Both the position numbers and the translations under genes were made by a program. A DNA stretch of 9,333 nt from the NCBI GenBank assembly GCA_021788515.1, contig JAJYKN010000022.1:1-9333 (forward strand), in the 5' to 3' direction. The notes beneath the pieces were generated by a model. The model made no database searches, was not told where the DNA came from, and saw only the letters and a program-made list of their open reading frames with translations. The stretch is from Nitrospirota bacterium (GTDB lineage Bacteria > Nitrospirota > UBA9217). Every line of letters starts with the position of its first letter. Position 1 is the stretch's first letter. Positions 1 through 6,159 of this stretch are shown one piece after another.

Positions 1-80
1 TAGACGGCAGTTTATCCGCGCATTTCGAACACACGATAGCAGTGATGGCCGACGGCCCGGTTATACTGACGACAAAGTAA
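1..80 (+). CDS. map: Methionine aminopeptidase, C-terminal end (partial)
   Basis: Reading from base 3 gives the last 25 residues of a type I methionine aminopeptidase, ending at TAA 78-80; the rest lies upstream of the window. The segment contains SAHFEHTIAV followed by a GPVILT-type tail, which matches the conserved C-terminal end of the family. The Glu of FEHT (codon 27-29) corresponds to a metal-ligand glutamate of the dinuclear site (family knowledge). The enzyme removes the initiator methionine from nascent proteins in the cytoplasm. map directly before infA is a common arrangement in the spc/alpha ribosomal cluster, which supports the call although only a short piece is visible. The ending is compact, with no extra C-terminal domain. 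Confidence 0.9.
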   Translation, partial: DGSLSAHFEHTIAVMADGPVILTTK

Positions 81-129
81 GAACGTCCGGCAATCGATGC
101 AGGGCAGCAAACAGACCGAATAAGGGGAT

Positions 130-348
130 ATGGCGAAAGAAGACTCAATAGAAGTTCAAGGTACGGTACTGGAGACTCTCCCCAACGCCATGTTTCGGGT
201 TGAGATGGAGAATGGTCACAAGATCCTCGCACATATATCGGGCAAGATGCGGATGCACTTCATCAAGATACTTCCTGGCGATAAGGTGACGGTTGAGCTT
301 ACCCCCTATGATCTGACCAGGGGTAGGATAACGTATCGGTTCAAATAG
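130..348 (+). CDS. infA: Translation initiation factor IF-1
   Basis: This 72-residue protein has the usual length of bacterial IF-1 and is a single S1/OB-fold domain along its whole length. It carries the family landmarks NAMFRVE (residues about 19-25), HISGKMRM (about 35-42), ILPGDKV (about 47-53) and the C-terminal [15 protein letters not shown]-1 binds the 30S A site and acts with IF-2 and IF-3 during initiation in the cytoplasm. The ATG at 130 is preceded by a G-rich AAGGGG at 122-127. The spacing of only 2 bases is tight, but the start is fixed by the conserved MAKED N terminus. It lies 49 bp after map and 56 bp before rpmJ, the classic order in the operon. Confidence 0.98.
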   Translation: MAKEDSIEVQGTVLETLPNAMFRVEMENGHKILAHISGKMRMHFIKILPGDKVTVELTPYDLTRGRITYRFK

Positions 349-404
349 GCATGAAGGCTGTTCGGCAGATCATAAAATCTTAAACGAAATGGAAGTACAG
401 AACC

Positions 405-518
405 ATGAAAGTTCGGTCATCAGTCAGAAAAATTTGTCCCAAGTGTACCATTATCCGCCGCAAGGGGATTGTGCGCGTTATTTGTGAGAACGCGCGGCAT
501 AAACAACGGCAGGGGTAA
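405..518 (+). CDS. rpmJ: 50S ribosomal protein L36 (zinc-binding form)
   Basis: A 37-residue ORF starts with [11 protein letters not shown] and ends with HKQRQG, the standard L36 sequence and length. The zinc ligands are intact: Cys11, Cys14, Cys27 and His32 form the C-x2-C-x12-C-x4-H ribbon, so this is the zinc-containing (C+) type and not the cysteine-free paralogue some bacteria keep for zinc starvation. L36 is the small basic protein of the large subunit that helps organise 23S rRNA. A GGAAG at 391-395 lies 9 bases before the ATG. The gene sits between infA and rpsM, as expected. A 32-codon frame starting at 389 on the same strand is only a shadow of it. Confidence 0.97.
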   Translation: MKVRSSVRKICPKCTIIRRKGIVRVICENARHKQRQG

Positions 519-563
519 TTCGTACGGAATCAGATACTAGGCGTTAGACGGGTATCATTTGCT

Positions 564-627
564 TCATCGCCGGATTGCTCGGTTTGAGGCGATGATTGAA
601 ACCTGTTTTATCCGAGGAGGAAATGTG
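564..627 (+). promoter_or_regulatory. Candidate S4-type autoregulatory pseudoknot in rpsM leader
   Basis: The leader between rpmJ and rpsM can form an 8-bp helix: TCATCGCC (564-571) pairs with GGCGATGA (588-595) across a 16-base loop. Within the loop, CTCGG (578-582) is complementary to CCGAG (612-616), which includes the first bases of the GAGGAGG ribosome binding site. This gives an H-type pseudoknot that could hide the Shine-Dalgarno just before the GTG start. The E. coli alpha operon is repressed by S4 through a leader pseudoknot at a GUG start, and rpsD (S4) lies downstream here. The complementarity is seen directly; regulatory function and S4 binding are inference. A 5-bp helix can arise by chance, and CGGAT (571-575) could compete for ATCCG (610-614). 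Confidence 0.35.
614..620 (+). promoter_or_regulatory. Strong Shine-Dalgarno that sets the rpsM GTG start
   Basis: GAGGAGG lies 4 bases before GTG 625-627. It supports the GTG start over the TTG at 559, which would add 22 residues unlike any S13. An overlapping ATG at 623-625 is out of frame and meets a stop after seven codons. Confidence 0.85.
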
Positions 628-1017
628 GCACGAATTGCTGGGGTAGATCTCCCAAAAGACAAAAAAAACGAGATCGCGCTCACTTATATTTACGGGATTG
701 GTCCGACGTCCGCGAAGAAGATTCTTGCGGAGGCCGCCATTGATCCGAACATGAAGAGCGGAAATCTTACTGAATCTGATATTGTCAAAATCCGCGCGAT
801 CCTGGACCGAGATTATACGGTGGAAGGCGATCTCCGCAGGGATGTGACGATGCACATCAAGCGTTTGATGGACATCGGCAGCTATCGCGGGCTGCGGCAC
901 CGTAAGGGGTTGCCTGCACGCGGACAGCGAACGAAGACGAACGCGCGGACACGAAAAGGGCCGAAAAAGTCAGCTATGTCAGGCAGGGGCAAAAAGAAGA
1001 GCCTGGCGAAGAAGTAA
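625..1017 (+). CDS. rpsM: 30S ribosomal protein S13
   Basis: With the GTG start the protein has 130 residues, beginning ARIAGVDLP after the initiator Met, the canonical S13 N terminus. YIYGIG near residues 20-25 belongs to the conserved N-terminal region. The family signature [20 protein letters not shown] begins at about residue 88. The C terminus is a Lys/Arg-rich tail (KKKSLAKK), slightly longer than the roughly 118-residue E. coli protein. S13 sits in the head of the 30S subunit, contacts 16S rRNA and the P-site tRNA, and forms bridges to the 50S. Upstream in-frame sequence to 559 has no S13 similarity and is taken as leader. It is followed 64 bp later by rpsK, as in the E. coli alpha operon. 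Confidence 0.97.
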   Translation: MARIAGVDLPKDKKNEIALTYIYGIGPTSAKKILAEAAIDPNMKSGNLTESDIVKIRAILDRDYTVEGDLRRDVTMHIKRLMDIGSYRGLRHRKGLPARGQRTKTNARTRKGPKKSAMSGRGKKKSLAKK

Positions 1018-1081
1018 GAGACAGGATAAGCCCCTGTAGCTAGCAATTCGGCAGGGCGTAATTTTACTCAATGGAGAGCAG

Positions 1082-1456
1082 ATGGCTAAGAAGGGTAAAG
1101 AAAGAAAGAATGTGGCGAATGGCGTAGCCCATATCCACGCCTCCTTTAATAACACGATTGTGACGATTACCGATACTGCAGGTAATGTACTTACCTGGTC
1201 CAGCGCCGGGAACAAGGGCTTCAAAGGATCACGCAAAAGTACGCCCTTTGCGTCTCAGCTGGCCGCAGAGGCTGCCGCCAAAAAGGCCATGGAACATGGA
1301 ATGAAGCAGGTCGAAGTCTACGTAAAAGGGCCGGGTACCGGCCGGGAATCAGCGATTCGTGCGATTCAGGCCGCCGGACTCGAGATTGTGGCGATCAAGG
1401 ATGTAACGCCGATCCCGCACAACGGGTGCAGGCCGCCGAAACGGAGACGGGTGTAG
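1082..1456 (+). CDS. rpsK: 30S ribosomal protein S11
   Basis: This 124-residue protein has the full S11 pattern: [17 protein letters not shown] (about 15-31), the [16 protein letters not shown] block (about 40-55), [12 protein letters not shown] (about 83-94) and the C-terminal [18 protein letters not shown], the diagnostic end of the family. S11 lies on the platform of the 30S subunit near the 3' part of 16S rRNA and, with S13 and others, supports mRNA positioning and decoding. The ATG at 1082 follows GGAGAG at 1073-1078 with a 3-base gap. Length and order, between rpsM and rpsD, are standard. Nothing is truncated or unusual. Confidence 0.98.
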   Translation: MAKKGKERKNVANGVAHIHASFNNTIVTITDTAGNVLTWSSAGNKGFKGSRKSTPFASQLAAEAAAKKAMEHGMKQVEVYVKGPGTGRESAIRAIQAAGLEIVAIKDVTPIPHNGCRPPKRRRV

Positions 1457-1487
1457 TTTTTTTAGCATATAAGGAAACGGTTCACAC

Positions 1488-1494
1488 AGGAGGA
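1488..1494 (+). promoter_or_regulatory. Strong Shine-Dalgarno that sets the rpsD TTG start
   Basis: AGGAGGA lies 5 bases before TTG 1500-1502. It fixes this rare start codon as the beginning of S4, since the codons after it encode the conserved ARYIG N terminus and no in-frame ATG is nearby upstream. Confidence 0.85.
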
Positions 1495-1499
1495 ATCAC

Positions 1500-2129
1500 T
1501 TGGCACGGTATATTGGATCAGTCTGCAAGCTCTGCAGACGAGAGGGCATGAAGCTCTTTCTGAAGGCTGAGCGCTGCTATACAGATAAGTGCGGCGTAAC
1601 GAGGAGAAGCTATCCACCGGGACAACACGGACAGGCAAGAATCAAGCAATCGGAATACAGCCTGCAGCTTCGTGAAAAGCAAAAAATCCGGCGCGTCTAC
1701 GGCGTCCTTGAGCGGCAGTTCCGCGGCTATTTTGAGAAAGCTGAGCGGATGAAGGGAGTGACCGGCGATAACTTGTTGCAGCTTCTGGAAAGACGGCTTG
1801 ATAACATTGTCCAGCGCATGGGGTTTGCAGGGGCCAAGAAAGAAGCACGGCAGCTTGTACGGCACGGCCATCTTCTGGTCAACGGCAAAAAAGTAAATAT
1901 CCCATCCTATCTCGTTAAGGCCGGCGATGTGGTGGAGCTTCGTGAAAAGAGCCGCGGCATCGTACAGATTCAGCAGACACTTGCCGCGGTTGAGAAGCGT
2001 GGCTTCCCTTCGTGGCTGGAGATCGACAAAACGCAGTTCAAGGGCAAAGTTCTTTCTCTGCCCGCCCGCGACGAAAGCACGCTGCCCACGGTGAAAGAAC
2101 AGCTGGTTGTCGAGCTCTATTCGAAGTAA
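1500..2129 (+). CDS. rpsD: 30S ribosomal protein S4 (zinc-binding form)
   Basis: This 209-residue protein matches the usual S4 length. The N-terminal part carries four cysteines, Cys9, Cys12, Cys26 and Cys31, in the arrangement of zinc-containing S4 proteins, followed by YPPGQHG. The S4 RNA-binding domain starts at ERRLDN (Arg98) and runs to about residue 160, with [13 protein letters not shown] as its core, and the protein ends [10 protein letters not shown]4 nucleates 16S rRNA assembly; in E. coli it is also the translational repressor of the alpha operon and has antitermination activity (family knowledge). The start is TTG, preceded by a strong ribosome binding site. A weak start on the regulator gene could limit S4 relative to S13 and S11, but that is inference. 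A 107-bp gap separates it from rpoA. Confidence 0.98.
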   Translation: MARYIGSVCKLCRREGMKLFLKAERCYTDKCGVTRRSYPPGQHGQARIKQSEYSLQLREKQKIRRVYGVLERQFRGYFEKAERMKGVTGDNLLQLLERRLDNIVQRMGFAGAKKEARQLVRHGHLLVNGKKVNIPSYLVKAGDVVELREKSRGIVQIQQTLAAVEKRGFPSWLEIDKTQFKGKVLSLPARDESTLPTVKEQLVVELYSK

Positions 2130-2162
2130 GTTCACTGCTGTCCTGGTCAATTACTGGCGGCT

Positions 2163-2190
2163 GAGCGGACCCTCGCAGAAAGGTCTGCTT
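2163..2190 (+). other. Possible RNA hairpin in the rpsD-rpoA gap
   Basis: AGCGGACC (2164-2171) pairs with GGTCTGCT (2182-2189), with one G-U pair and a 10-base loop; a further G-U closes it at 2163/2190. An AT-rich stretch with a run of seven T lies about 20 bases downstream (near 2211-2217), too far from the stem for a standard intrinsic terminator. It may be an RNA processing or attenuation element within the transcript, or chance. Confidence 0.3.
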
Positions 2191-2236
2191 CGCTTCTTAG
2201 ATATTTAAAGTTTTTTTACTCCGTTATGGAGGAATC

Positions 2237-3259
2237 ATGCTCAGAAAAGCCAAAGATTTCCAGATGCCCAAAAAGCTACAATATGATCCCAAGAAGATAA
2301 CGGATACGTACGGGAAGTTTACTGCTGAGCCTTTGGAACGGGGCTTTGGGACTACCTTGGGCAATTCATTGCGCCGTGTCCTTCTCTCTTCACTCGAGGG
2401 GTCTGCGGTTACCGCGATAAAAATATTCGGTGTACAGCATGAATTTTCGAGCATTCCCGGCGTCGTCGAAGACACGACCGACCTCATTTTGAACCTGAAA
2501 GAGGTAAGGCTCAAGCTGCATACGGACAAACCGAAGACCTTAGTGCTCAAGGCGAAAGGTCCGGGAGAAGTAACGGCAAAAGACATTGAGGCGGATGCCG
2601 AGGTAGAAATACTCAACCCGGAGCTGCATCTTGCGACGATCGACAAGAACGGCAAGCTTGAACTTGAAATGCGCGCCCGTCGCGGCAGAGGGTATGTTTC
2701 CTCGGAAAAGAACAAGGAACCGGGCCAGTCCATCGGCGTTGTTCCCATCGACTCTGTTTTTTCACCGATCCGTAAGGTGAACTTCAAGGTTGAGAATGCA
2801 CGCGTGGGACAGGACACCGATTACGATAAGCTCGTGCTCGAGGTCTGGACCGATGGCAGCATCCGGCCGGACGATGCCGTAGCTCACGCGGCCAAGCTTC
2901 TCAAGGACCACCTTACGTTCTTTATCCACCTGCCCGAGGAAGAAGACGAAATCCCGGCGATGGAAGAGGAAATCAAGAAAGCTCCGACATTTAACGAAAA
3001 CCTTCTCCGCAGTGTAAATGAACTTGAACTGTCCGTGCGTGCGGCAAACTGTCTGAAGAACGCAGGCATCGAAACCATCGCGGAAATGGTTCAGAAAACA
3101 GAGAGCGAGATGCTCAAAACCAAGAACTTTGGCAGAAAATCACTGAACGAGATCAAAGAAATTCTGGCCGAGATGGGGCTATCGCTGGGAATGAAAGTAG
3201 ACGATAAAATCGTTGTAGAAGCGCGGCGATTGTTGGCGGAAAAACCGAGCGAATCATAA
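2237..3259 (+). CDS. rpoA: DNA-directed RNA polymerase subunit alpha
   Basis: This 340-residue protein is a full-length alpha subunit. The N-terminal domain (about 1-240) holds [19 protein letters not shown] (from about residue 34), the dimerisation and beta-contact region, and the [20 protein letters not shown] block. An acidic linker (about 243-255, rich in Glu and Asp) leads to the C-terminal domain (about 258-328) with [24 protein letters not shown] and GLSLGM. Arg268 in SVRAANCLK matches E. coli Arg265, the residue central to UP-element DNA binding. Alpha nucleates RNA polymerase assembly and receives activator signals. The ATG at 2237 follows GGAGG (2228-2232) by 4 bases; a second in-frame ATG at 2264 has no comparable site. 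The gene lies 29 bp before rplQ. Confidence 0.99.
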   Translation: MLRKAKDFQMPKKLQYDPKKITDTYGKFTAEPLERGFGTTLGNSLRRVLLSSLEGSAVTAIKIFGVQHEFSSIPGVVEDTTDLILNLKEVRLKLHTDKPKTLVLKAKGPGEVTAKDIEADAEVEILNPELHLATIDKNGKLELEMRARRGRGYVSSEKNKEPGQSIGVVPIDSVFSPIRKVNFKVENARVGQDTDYDKLVLEVWTDGSIRPDDAVAHAAKLLKDHLTFFIHLPEEEDEIPAMEEEIKKAPTFNENLLRSVNELELSVRAANCLKNAGIETIAEMVQKTESEMLKTKNFGRKSLNEIKEILAEMGLSLGMKVDDKIVVEARRLLAEKPSES

Positions 3260-3288
3260 TACTAATTTAGTTTGGCAAGGATAGCGAA

Positions 3289-3711
3289 ATGAGACATGGA
3301 TGCGCAGGCAGACAATTTGGGAGAAACTCAGGACACCGCAAGGCGTTACTCAGGATGCTCGTGACCGCGTTGCTCAAGAACGAAAAAATTGAGACCACGA
3401 CGGCAAAGGCGAAGGAAATTCGTCCGCTGGCGGAACAAATGATCACGCTCGGCAAGCGGGGAGACCTGCACGCACGGCGTCAGGCGATCAGTTTCATCCA
3501 GGATGAGGCTGTGGTAGGAAGTCTGTTTACGCAGATCGCACCGCGGTTCACATCACGAAACGGCGGCTATACCAGGATCGTTCCGACCCGTACACGGCCC
3601 GGTGATGCAGCTCCTATGGCCGTGATCGAGCTGGTGGAGCGACAGGCGGCAGCGTCCGCTCCCAGCAAGGGTGAGAAAAAACCGAAATCGGCAAAGAAAC
3701 CGGCGGCGTAG
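3289..3711 (+). CDS. rplQ: 50S ribosomal protein L17
   Basis: This 140-residue protein starts [20 protein letters not shown], a clear L17 N terminus, followed by the [18 protein letters not shown] segment and [18 protein letters not shown]. The core ends near [24 protein letters not shown] (family region, about residues 98-121). The last 20 or so residues are an Ala/Lys/Ser/Pro-rich tail that makes the protein somewhat longer than the shortest family members. L17 binds near the polypeptide exit of the 50S subunit. AAGGA at 3277-3281 lies 7 bases before the ATG. It is the last gene of the ribosomal block and is followed 60 bp later by a strong terminator, matching its usual place at the end of the alpha operon. 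Confidence 0.98.
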   Translation: MRHGCAGRQFGRNSGHRKALLRMLVTALLKNEKIETTTAKAKEIRPLAEQMITLGKRGDLHARRQAISFIQDEAVVGSLFTQIAPRFTSRNGGYTRIVPTRTRPGDAAPMAVIELVERQAAASAPSKGEKKPKSAKKPAA

Positions 3712-3771
3712 GACGGCAGTAGGGGGCCGCGCTGATCCGCTGGTCCAGCTCCACACATGACGATGAGTTCG

Positions 3772-3802
3772 AAGGCAAGGGTTGTGACCCTTGCCTTTTT
3801 TT
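3772..3802 (+). terminator. Intrinsic terminator at end of ribosomal operon
   Basis: AAGGCAAGGGT (3772-3782) and ACCCTTGCCTT (3787-3797) form a perfect 11-bp stem with a 4-base TGTG loop, running into a tract of seven T (3796-3802). This is a textbook Rho-independent terminator. It closes the transcript after rplQ and separates it from the signalling genes downstream. Confidence 0.93.
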
Positions 3803-3821
3803 ATTGGATTTACACTATAGT
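3791..3821 (+). promoter_or_regulatory. Weak candidate promoter for the first kinase
   Basis: TATAGT (3816-3821) resembles a sigma-70 -10 box. The nearest -35-like hexamer, TTGCCT (3791-3796), overlaps the terminator stem and sits 19 bases away, which is longer than ideal. A separate promoter is expected here because the strong terminator precedes the gene, but the match is poor. If used, transcription would start only about 8 bases before the ATG at 3836, giving an almost leaderless message. Confidence 0.25.
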
Positions 3822-3835
3822 GCTTTTATGTTACT

Positions 3836-5959
3836 ATGATTCGGTTTTCATTCGTGCCGTTTTACGATATGGCAGATACAAAAAAGATAATCTCAGCCTT
3901 TACGGCGCACTTGCGTCTGGGCTTCTCCAGCTGGTGGGGCGGGGTCGGGTGCAGAGTGTCGTTTTTTATGACGGTGACGCTCCTTGTTATTGCAACGTTG
4001 GCAGGGGCTTTTTTTTTCTGGGAGGGGAAAAAAACGATTGATGCAGAGGTCAGGGGCCGGGTACGCTCTCTGGCACGAGAGTTGGCAGCTTTGACTTCAG
4101 ATGACATTGTTTCCGAAAACCGGGCCGAGTTGAATAAAAAGGTGTCTCCCTTTTTTGACGCGAGTGAAGATTCCTTGTCCGGCAAGGCTCTCCTCTATGC
4201 GATGATCTACGATCGGCATTGCAACCTCCTCATCGGCAGTACTGCGTCGGAAGTTTTCTTTAACGGTGAATCCCATTTTTATACCCTACCTTCACGCACG
4301 AGCACTGTGCCTGAGGAAGTGCACCTTAGCTGCGAGCAGACGCAGAACCGTGAACCGACCCTGACGATTAAAAAGAGCGGAATCTATGACCTCACGCTCC
4401 CTGTCCTGAGAGCGGGCGACGTCATAGGTTTTGTCCGCGTCGGGATGTCGGGGGAGCACTACGAGAAAAAATTTTACGGCGTTATGAGAAAATCAGCCGT
4501 AGCGCTCCTCGGCATTCTTCTGGTCGGCCTGGCATTCAGCCAGATTGTCGCGCTCGGGATCACCAGGCCGATCCTGCGGCTCAGCGAAGCCGCAGAAAAA
4601 CTGAGCTTGCAAAACTGGGATACCCCCCTTCCGGTCAAAGGATCGGATGAAATCAGCAAACTCGGCCATGCATTCAATCAGATGGCGCTCACGTTGAAAC
4701 AACGAGAAGCCAGCCTCTCGCGGGGGAACCGAGACCTCTTTGTCCTCCACACGACGGGTTTGGATCTCATGGAGAGTCTGGATCGTGACTCGCTGCTCTC
4801 TAAGATTGCGGCACGCGCTGAAGACTTGGTGTGGGCCGACACGACGTCCGTGTGCATTGTCGATAGCCCGGATAGAATGCTGAAATACCTCGGGGTCTTC
4901 GGCGCCAAGGCCCAATCCATCAAGGAGCAGGAGCTGCCGCTTGAAGCAGGAGGTATTTACAACTGGATTGTGAGTTATGGCACGCCGCTTCTCATTCCCG
5001 ACGCTCAAGCTGACTTCAGGCTGGACAGCTCCCGGATGAAGGAACTCGGCATCAAGAGCATCATGACGGTGCCCCTCTGGTCAACAAATACGATGACCGC
5101 GCTTCTCACGGCCATCAACAAGAAAGGCGGTTCCAGCTTCGACAAACACGATCTGAGACTGTTCACTGTTTTTTCCAACCTGTCCTCGGCCGCGCTCCAG
5201 AATGCCTCGCTTTACAGCGATCTGAAGGAGAAGATGGAAGAGCTCAAGACCGCGCAGGAACAGCTTGTCCGTTCGACGAAGATGGCCGCCATCGGGGAAC
5301 TATCGGCCAATGTTGCACATGAGATCAATAACCCGCTGACGAGCGTGCTTGGATACACGACGCACCTCTTGAAGACGCTGGAATTATCCGAAGCGCAGCG
5401 AAAAATACTCATGACCATGGAACAAGAGACGCTGAGAGTCAGGAAAATCATCCGCAATCTGCTCGATTTTTCGCGCCAACGTCCGTCCTGGATGGAGCCC
5501 GCAGATATCTCTTTGCCCCTGAAGGAGACGATTGCTCTTGTTCAGGGAATCGCCGATACGTCCTCGGTGGCTTTATGCGAGTACTACCCCGCCGAACCGG
5601 CCATCGTGAATATGGCACACAACGATATGAAACAGGTTTTTCTCAACATTGCCAACAACGCGTTCCAGGCCATGCCCCAGGGGGGTGTGCTGCGGGTGAG
5701 CGTTGATTCTCTTGACCAGAAAGAGATTGTGGTTACCTTTACTGACTCCGGTAACGGCATTGCGACGGAACACCTGAGCCGGATATTCGAGCCTTTTTTT
5801 TCCACAAAGGGAAACGGCGACGGCACCGGCCTTGGTCTTTCAATCAGTTATCGAATTGTGCAAAATCACGGGGGGAGGATCGAAGTTGAGAGCTTGGAAG
5901 GGCATGGCGCCACCTTCCGGGTCGTCCTTCCTCGATACCGGAATCCCCTGGTTTCGTAG
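3836..5959 (+). CDS. Membrane sensor histidine kinase (Cache-like, HAMP, GAF)
   Basis: The 707 residues read as: cytoplasmic lead; TM1 (about 41-62); extracytoplasmic domain (about 63-216) ending in a GDVIGFVRVGMSGEH stretch typical of Cache-like sensors; TM2 (about 221-241); HAMP (about 242-295) with TRPI and a DEISKLGHAFNQM end; GAF (about 315-460); a short coiled linker; HisKA with AHEINNPL, phospho-acceptor His495; and HATPase_c with N-box Asn608, DSGNGI (Asp637), FEPFFSTK and GTGLGLS. All catalytic motifs are intact, so it should autophosphorylate and pass phosphate to a receiver, likely the HD-GYP regulator downstream. Ligand unknown. The start is uncertain: neither ATG 3836 nor ATG 3869 has a Shine-Dalgarno. 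Tracts of nine T (4009-4017) and eight T (5794-5801) lie inside the gene. The frame stays open for 81 codons beyond the TAG. Confidence 0.93.
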   Translation: MIRFSFVPFYDMADTKKIISAFTAHLRLGFSSWWGGVGCRVSFFMTVTLLVIATLAGAFFFWEGKKTIDAEVRGRVRSLARELAALTSDDIVSENRAELNKKVSPFFDASEDSLSGKALLYAMIYDRHCNLLIGSTASEVFFNGESHFYTLPSRTSTVPEEVHLSCEQTQNREPTLTIKKSGIYDLTLPVLRAGDVIGFVRVGMSGEHYEKKFYGVMRKSAVALLGILLVGLAFSQIVALGITRPILRLSEAAEKLSLQNWDTPLPVKGSDEISKLGHAFNQMALTLKQREASLSRGNRDLFVLHTTGLDLMESLDRDSLLSKIAARAEDLVWADTTSVCIVDSPDRMLKYLGVFGAKAQSIKEQELPLEAGGIYNWIVSYGTPLLIPDAQADFRLDSSRMKELGIKSIMTVPLWSTNTMTALLTAINKKGGSSFDKHDLRLFTVFSNLSSAALQNASLYSDLKEKMEELKTAQEQLVRSTKMAAIGELSANVAHEINNPLTSVLGYTTHLLKTLELSEAQRKILMTMEQETLRVRKIIRNLLDFSRQRPSWMEPADISLPLKETIALVQGIADTSSVALCEYYPAEPAIVNMAHNDMKQVFLNIANNAFQAMPQGGVLRVSVDSLDQKEIVVTFTDSGNGIATEHLSRIFEPFFSTKGNGDGTGLGLSISYRIVQNHGGRIEVESLEGHGATFRVVLPRYRNPLVS

Positions 5960-6159
5960 CCGGGTGAGGACATAAAGACCGGTGCGACAGCAGCAAATAG
6001 CGAGGCAAAAAAGTATCGTGTTGACGCGAATACAGCTGGTTTCAGGAATCAATCGTGCCTCAAGGAACTGAAATGGCTCATGAAGGAAGGATGTTCTGCT
6101 CTTTATCCCGACACCGGGGAATACCGCAGTTTTTTTGGCGATTGTGAGGAGCGTACCGC

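Noticed and set aside
559..624. In-frame TTG extension of rpsM by 22 codons
   Set aside because: The added residues do not resemble S13, and a near-perfect ribosome binding site precedes the GTG at 625.
1518..2150. 210-codon open frame on the - strand
   Set aside because: It mirrors rpsD almost exactly; S4 on the + strand is unambiguous.
2224..2817. 197-codon open frame on the - strand
   Set aside because: It is the antisense shadow of rpoA.
3757..4041. 94-codon + frame with hydrophobic stretches
   Set aside because: It runs through the terminator hairpin and overlaps the kinase N terminus out of frame. The kinase frame gives the transmembrane helix and all later domains.
4071..4087. Sigma-54-like TGGCACG ... 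TTGGCA
   Set aside because: The GG to GC distance is one base too long and it lies inside the kinase coding region far from any start.
6021..6049. TTGACG, a good -35 match, in the gap before the regulator
   Set aside because: At 17-bp spacing the -10 position reads AGGAAT, a poor match, so I do not call a promoter.
6105..6136. Small hairpin (CCCG/CGGG) followed by seven T, just before the regulator
   Set aside because: The stem has only about four solid pairs and the T-run is separated by more than ten bases, so it is too weak to call a terminator.
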